A DNA stretch of 64,000 bases from Streptomyces sp. MMG1121. GTDB lineage: Bacteria > Actinomycetota > Actinomycetes > Streptomycetales > Streptomycetaceae. The stretch lies in the NCBI RefSeq assembly GCF_001280015.1, contig NZ_LGDV01000130.1, forward strand, positions 62,001 through 126,000, in the 5' to 3' direction. Shown here in pieces: positions 61,687 to 64,000 of this stretch (position 1 is the stretch's first letter; every line of letters starts with the position of its first letter). Below the pieces are notes generated by a model that saw nothing but the letters and a program-made list of their open reading frames with translations, ran no database searches and was not told the DNA's origin. Made by a program: the position numbers and the translations under genes.

Positions 61687-63222
61687 CTAGACGGACGGGC
61701 GGGCCATGGCCTTGACGAAGGCCCGTTCCACGTCTGCCGCCGACAGCACGCCGTAGATCTCGCCGGTCTCCTCGATGACCAGGTACTCGGTGGCCGGGGT
61801 GGCCCGCAGGACGTCCAACAGGTCCTCGCCGGCCAGCTCGGCGGAGACGCGCATGCCGTCGGTGAGGTCCTGGGCGAGGCCGCTGACCGCCACCCAGGGG
61901 CGGCGGTGTTCGGGTACGCCGACGATGGCGGCCTCGCGGACGAGGGAGAGGGGGTTGCCCTCGGCGTCGACCACGACCAGGGCGCGGGCACCGGCGGCGT
62001 TGGCCCGGCGCAGGGCCTCGGACAGCGGGGTGTCGGTCTGCACGGGTACGGCCCGCCGGGTGAGGGTGCGGGCGCGCAGCTCGGGGAGGTGTTCGCGCAG
62101 CCGGGCCATGCGCAGGCTGTTGCCGGCGCCGGTCCAGATGATCGCGGCGAGGATGGCGGCGAGCAGGGCGTCGGTGACGGTGTCCATGCCGTTGACCTCC
62201 GCGCCGTCCCCGCCGAGCGCGCCGGACTGGTTGAGCAGCGGCAGGCCGATCAGGACGCTGACGGCGAGGGCGCGGCCGACCCAGGCGGCGGCCACGGTGC
62301 CGCTCATCGGCCTGCCGGTGATCTTCCAGACGACGGCGCGGAGCATCCGGCCGCCGTCGAGCGGCAGACCGGGCAGGAGGTTGAAGATCGCCACGATCAG
62401 GTTGGAGATCATCAGCCCGGCGAGCAGGACACCGGGGACGGAGCGGGGCTCGACGGGCTTCATGGCGAGGTAGAACAGGCCGGCGAGGACGAGCGAGAGC
62501 AGCGGTCCGACGAAGGCCAGCACGAACTCCCGGCCCGGGGTCTCGGCCTCCTTCTCGATCTCGGAGACACCGCCGAAGAACTGCAGCTGGATGCGGCGGA
62601 CCGGGAGCTTGAAGCGGATCGCGGCGACCGTGTGGGCCAGCTCGTGGACCAGGACGGAGGCGTAGAAGGCGACGGCGAAGAACAGGGAGACCAGGTAGCG
62701 CGCGGCGCCCAGTTCGGGCAGCACGCGGTCGAGCTGGCCGCCGAAGACCCAGGTGATCAGCGCGGCGACGAGGAACCAGCTGGGCGCCACGTAGACCGGC
62801 ACGCCGAAGGGCCGGCCCATGAGAATGCCTCCGCCGGGCTCCTTGGGCCGCGGCTGGGGCGGCTCGCCCTTGGCGATGCCCGAGTGGGCGAGTGAGCGGT
62901 GTTCGGCGGAGGCGGGGTGGGTGTCGGCGGTGGAGGGTCGCGTGGCGGCCTCTCGGGTGTCCTGGTCCCGGGCGTCGTCGCCGCTGTCCCGCACGTCCCC
63001 GTCACGACCCTCGCGACCGTCGGGTCCGCTCTCGTCCGACTCCGCAGGCCGGTCCTCGCGGGCGGTCTCGTCCGAGGCGGCGGGCCGGGGCGCCGGGGAC
63101 TCGTGCGGCGTCGGCCCGGGGTCGTCGGCGGGGCCGGTCGCCGGGGCCGTAGGACCTGCGGGGTGCTCGGCCGGCTCGTCGTTGCCGGACCGCGGCTGCC
63201 CGCTCCCGCCGCTCACGTCCAC
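61687..63222 (-). CDS. Site-2-type intramembrane zinc metalloprotease with CBS domains
   Basis: 511 residues from GTG 63222. M50 motifs HELAH (193-197) and NLLPGLPLDGG (281-291) hold the zinc within the membrane core (about 140-390). Two CBS domains (about 385-511) suggest nucleotide sensing. Residues 1-130 are disordered, acidic and Pro/Asp-rich. A well-spaced GGAGG precedes an internal ATG at 62820 (MGRPFGVPVYVAPSW), so the real protein may be 377 residues. Site-2 proteases release membrane-bound anti-sigma or transcription factors. The substrate is unknown. Confidence 0.9.
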   Translation of the reverse strand: MDVSGGSGQPRSGNDEPAEHPAGPTAPATGPADDPGPTPHESPAPRPAASDETAREDRPAESDESGPDGREGRDGDVRDSGDDARDQDTREAATRPSTADTHPASAEHRSLAHSGIAKGEPPQPRPKEPGGGILMGRPFGVPVYVAPSWFLVAALITWVFGGQLDRVLPELGAARYLVSLFFAVAFYASVLVHELAHTVAAIRFKLPVRRIQLQFFGGVSEIEKEAETPGREFVLAFVGPLLSLVLAGLFYLAMKPVEPRSVPGVLLAGLMISNLIVAIFNLLPGLPLDGGRMLRAVVWKITGRPMSGTVAAAWVGRALAVSVLIGLPLLNQSGALGGDGAEVNGMDTVTDALLAAILAAIIWTGAGNSLRMARLREHLPELRARTLTRRAVPVQTDTPLSEALRRANAAGARALVVVDAEGNPLSLVREAAIVGVPEHRRPWVAVSGLAQDLTDGMRVSAELAGEDLLDVLRATPATEYLVIEETGEIYGVLSAADVERAFVKAMARPSV

Positions 63223-63386
63223 GGTGTCCCCTCGTTCGAAGCGTCTTCCGCACCTGCCGGGCGGAAGGGTCTGTGGTCGATGGTATGCGGCCGTGGTGGC
63301 GCGTTCCGCCCCGGCACCCCTTGTGTTTGCCCCGCGGTCGCGCGGTCGACGCGGGCGGCGACCGGGTCACTGTCAGTGGTGGGCCG

Positions 63387-63392
63387 TAAGGT
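63387..63392 (+). promoter_or_regulatory. -10 box implying a leaderless RecB-like mRNA
   Basis: TAAGGT with exactly eight bases to the ATG at 63401 and no ribosome binding site. Confidence 0.45.
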
Positions 63393-63400
63393 CTGTGGAC

Positions 63401-64000
63401 ATGGACAGCAGCTTCGAGGACGCGGCGGCCGAACGTGTCGCCATGGCGCCCACCTCTCTGTCGCCCTCTCGGGCAGGCGACTTCATGCAGTGTCCGTTGC
63501 TGTACCGGTTCCGGGTGATCGACCGGTTGCCGGAGAAGCCGAGCGAGGCGGCGACCAGAGGCACGCTGGTGCACGCCGTGCTGGAGCGGCTGTTCGACGC
63601 GCCCGCGGTGGAGCGGACCGCCCCGCAGGCCAAGGCGCTGATCCCGGGCCAGTGGGACCGGCTGCGGGAGAGCCGGCCCGAGGTGAGCGAGCTGTTCGCC
63701 GACGACCCGGAGGGCGAGCGGCTGGCGCGCTGGCTCGGGGAGGCCGAGCGACTGGTGGAGCGCTGGTTCACGCTGGAGGATCCGACGCGGCTGGAGCCCG
63801 CCGAGCGCGAGCTGTTCGTCGAGGCCGAGCTGGAGTCGGGGCTGCGGCTGCGCGGCATCATCGACCGGGTCGACGTGGCACCGACGGGTGACGTGCGGAT
63901 CGTCGACTACAAGACGGGCAAGGCACCCCGGCCGGAGTTCGCCGAGGGCGCGCTGTTCCAGATGAAGTTCTACGCCCTCGTGGTGTGGCGGCTGAAGCGG
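63401..64000 (+). CDS. RecB-family PD-(D/E)XK exonuclease (partial, C-terminus outside window)
   Basis: 200 residues visible. Opens with MQCPLLYRFRVIDRL, where the Cys is the first of the four Fe-S ligands typical of AddB/RecB-type nucleases; the rest would lie beyond the window. RGTLVHAVLERL is the conserved His motif, and GIIDRVD...IVDYKTGK carries the catalytic PD-(D/E)XK residues (Asp, Asp, Lys). It likely degrades DNA in repair or RNA processing. Start ATG 63401, probably leaderless. Divergent from the site-2 protease gene. Confidence 0.92.
   Translation, partial: MDSSFEDAAAERVAMAPTSLSPSRAGDFMQCPLLYRFRVIDRLPEKPSEAATRGTLVHAVLERLFDAPAVERTAPQAKALIPGQWDRLRESRPEVSELFADDPEGERLARWLGEAERLVERWFTLEDPTRLEPAERELFVEAELESGLRLRGIIDRVDVAPTGDVRIVDYKTGKAPRPEFAEGALFQMKFYALVVWRLKR

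Overview
The window is a piece of a high-GC actinobacterial chromosome, almost certainly Streptomyces. The evidence is very strong G/C bias at third codon positions, GTG/TTG starts, Pup-proteasome genes, a conservon, glycine-betaine and siderophore-reductase genes, and -10 boxes of the TANNNT type placed directly in front of start codons. From memory, the gene order follows the core region of the S. coelicolor chromosome that runs from pheST through glnA4, conservon 9 (rar), tatAC and pafA to the proteasome genes. I could not verify this by alignment. There are no tRNA or rRNA genes, insertion sequences, phage genes or CRISPR arrays.

Layout. 1-7.4 kb is translation: pheT (cut by the window edge), pheS, an orphan PAS histidine kinase, an rRNA/tRNA methyltransferase of the SpoU class, then rplT-rpmI-infC behind a long structured leader. 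infC probably starts at the rare codon ATC. 7.7-14.3 kb holds small conserved proteins, a secreted class A beta-lactamase-like hydrolase, a mycosin-type subtilase coupled to a proline-rich membrane protein, and an alanine-racemase-fold enzyme. 14.4-19.5 kb is a glutamine-synthetase-like module (glnA4-type enzyme, aldehyde dehydrogenase, SDR, divergent GntR regulator, class I amidotransferase). It fits gamma-glutamylation and breakdown of ethanolamine or polyamines.

19.6-34.8 kb is a run of small units: a phosphotransferase, a LysR regulator divergent from a TDT-family exporter, an XRE-cupin regulator with a BtuF-like protein, a glycine-betaine ABC system with permease fused to binding protein, a 5'-3' exonuclease, an iron-box-controlled siderophore-interacting protein, a 5'-nucleotidase, a drug-type ABC exporter with a PadR regulator, a GNAT and an RluA pseudouridine synthase. 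34.9-39.5 kb is a complete conservon (cvnA-B-C-D-E), five overlapping or closely spaced genes for a membrane-associated sensor/G-protein-like complex ending in a P450 that lacks the normal EXXR motif.

39.8-59.0 kb is protein quality control and export: an Ski2/Mtr4-like helicase, tatC and tatA, the WYL regulators pafC and pafB, two FKBP prolyl isomerases (one a lipoprotein), pafA (Pup ligase), then prcA, prcB, pup, dop and arc. Together these make the Pup tag, attach it, remove it, unfold the substrate and degrade it. An MFS transporter, a LacI regulator and a striking degenerate 20-24 bp tandem repeat array interrupt the pafA-prcA interval. 59.6-64 kb holds a ferredoxin with a CxxDxxC cluster motif, a small secreted protein, trmI, a site-2 protease with CBS domains and the start of a RecB-type nuclease.

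Most genes are separated by strong GC-rich hairpins, usually without U-tracts, which I record as terminators. The least explained feature is the repeat array at 52455-52964. The other points worth following up are the infC start, the PadR operators, the palindrome before tatA and the unusual P450.
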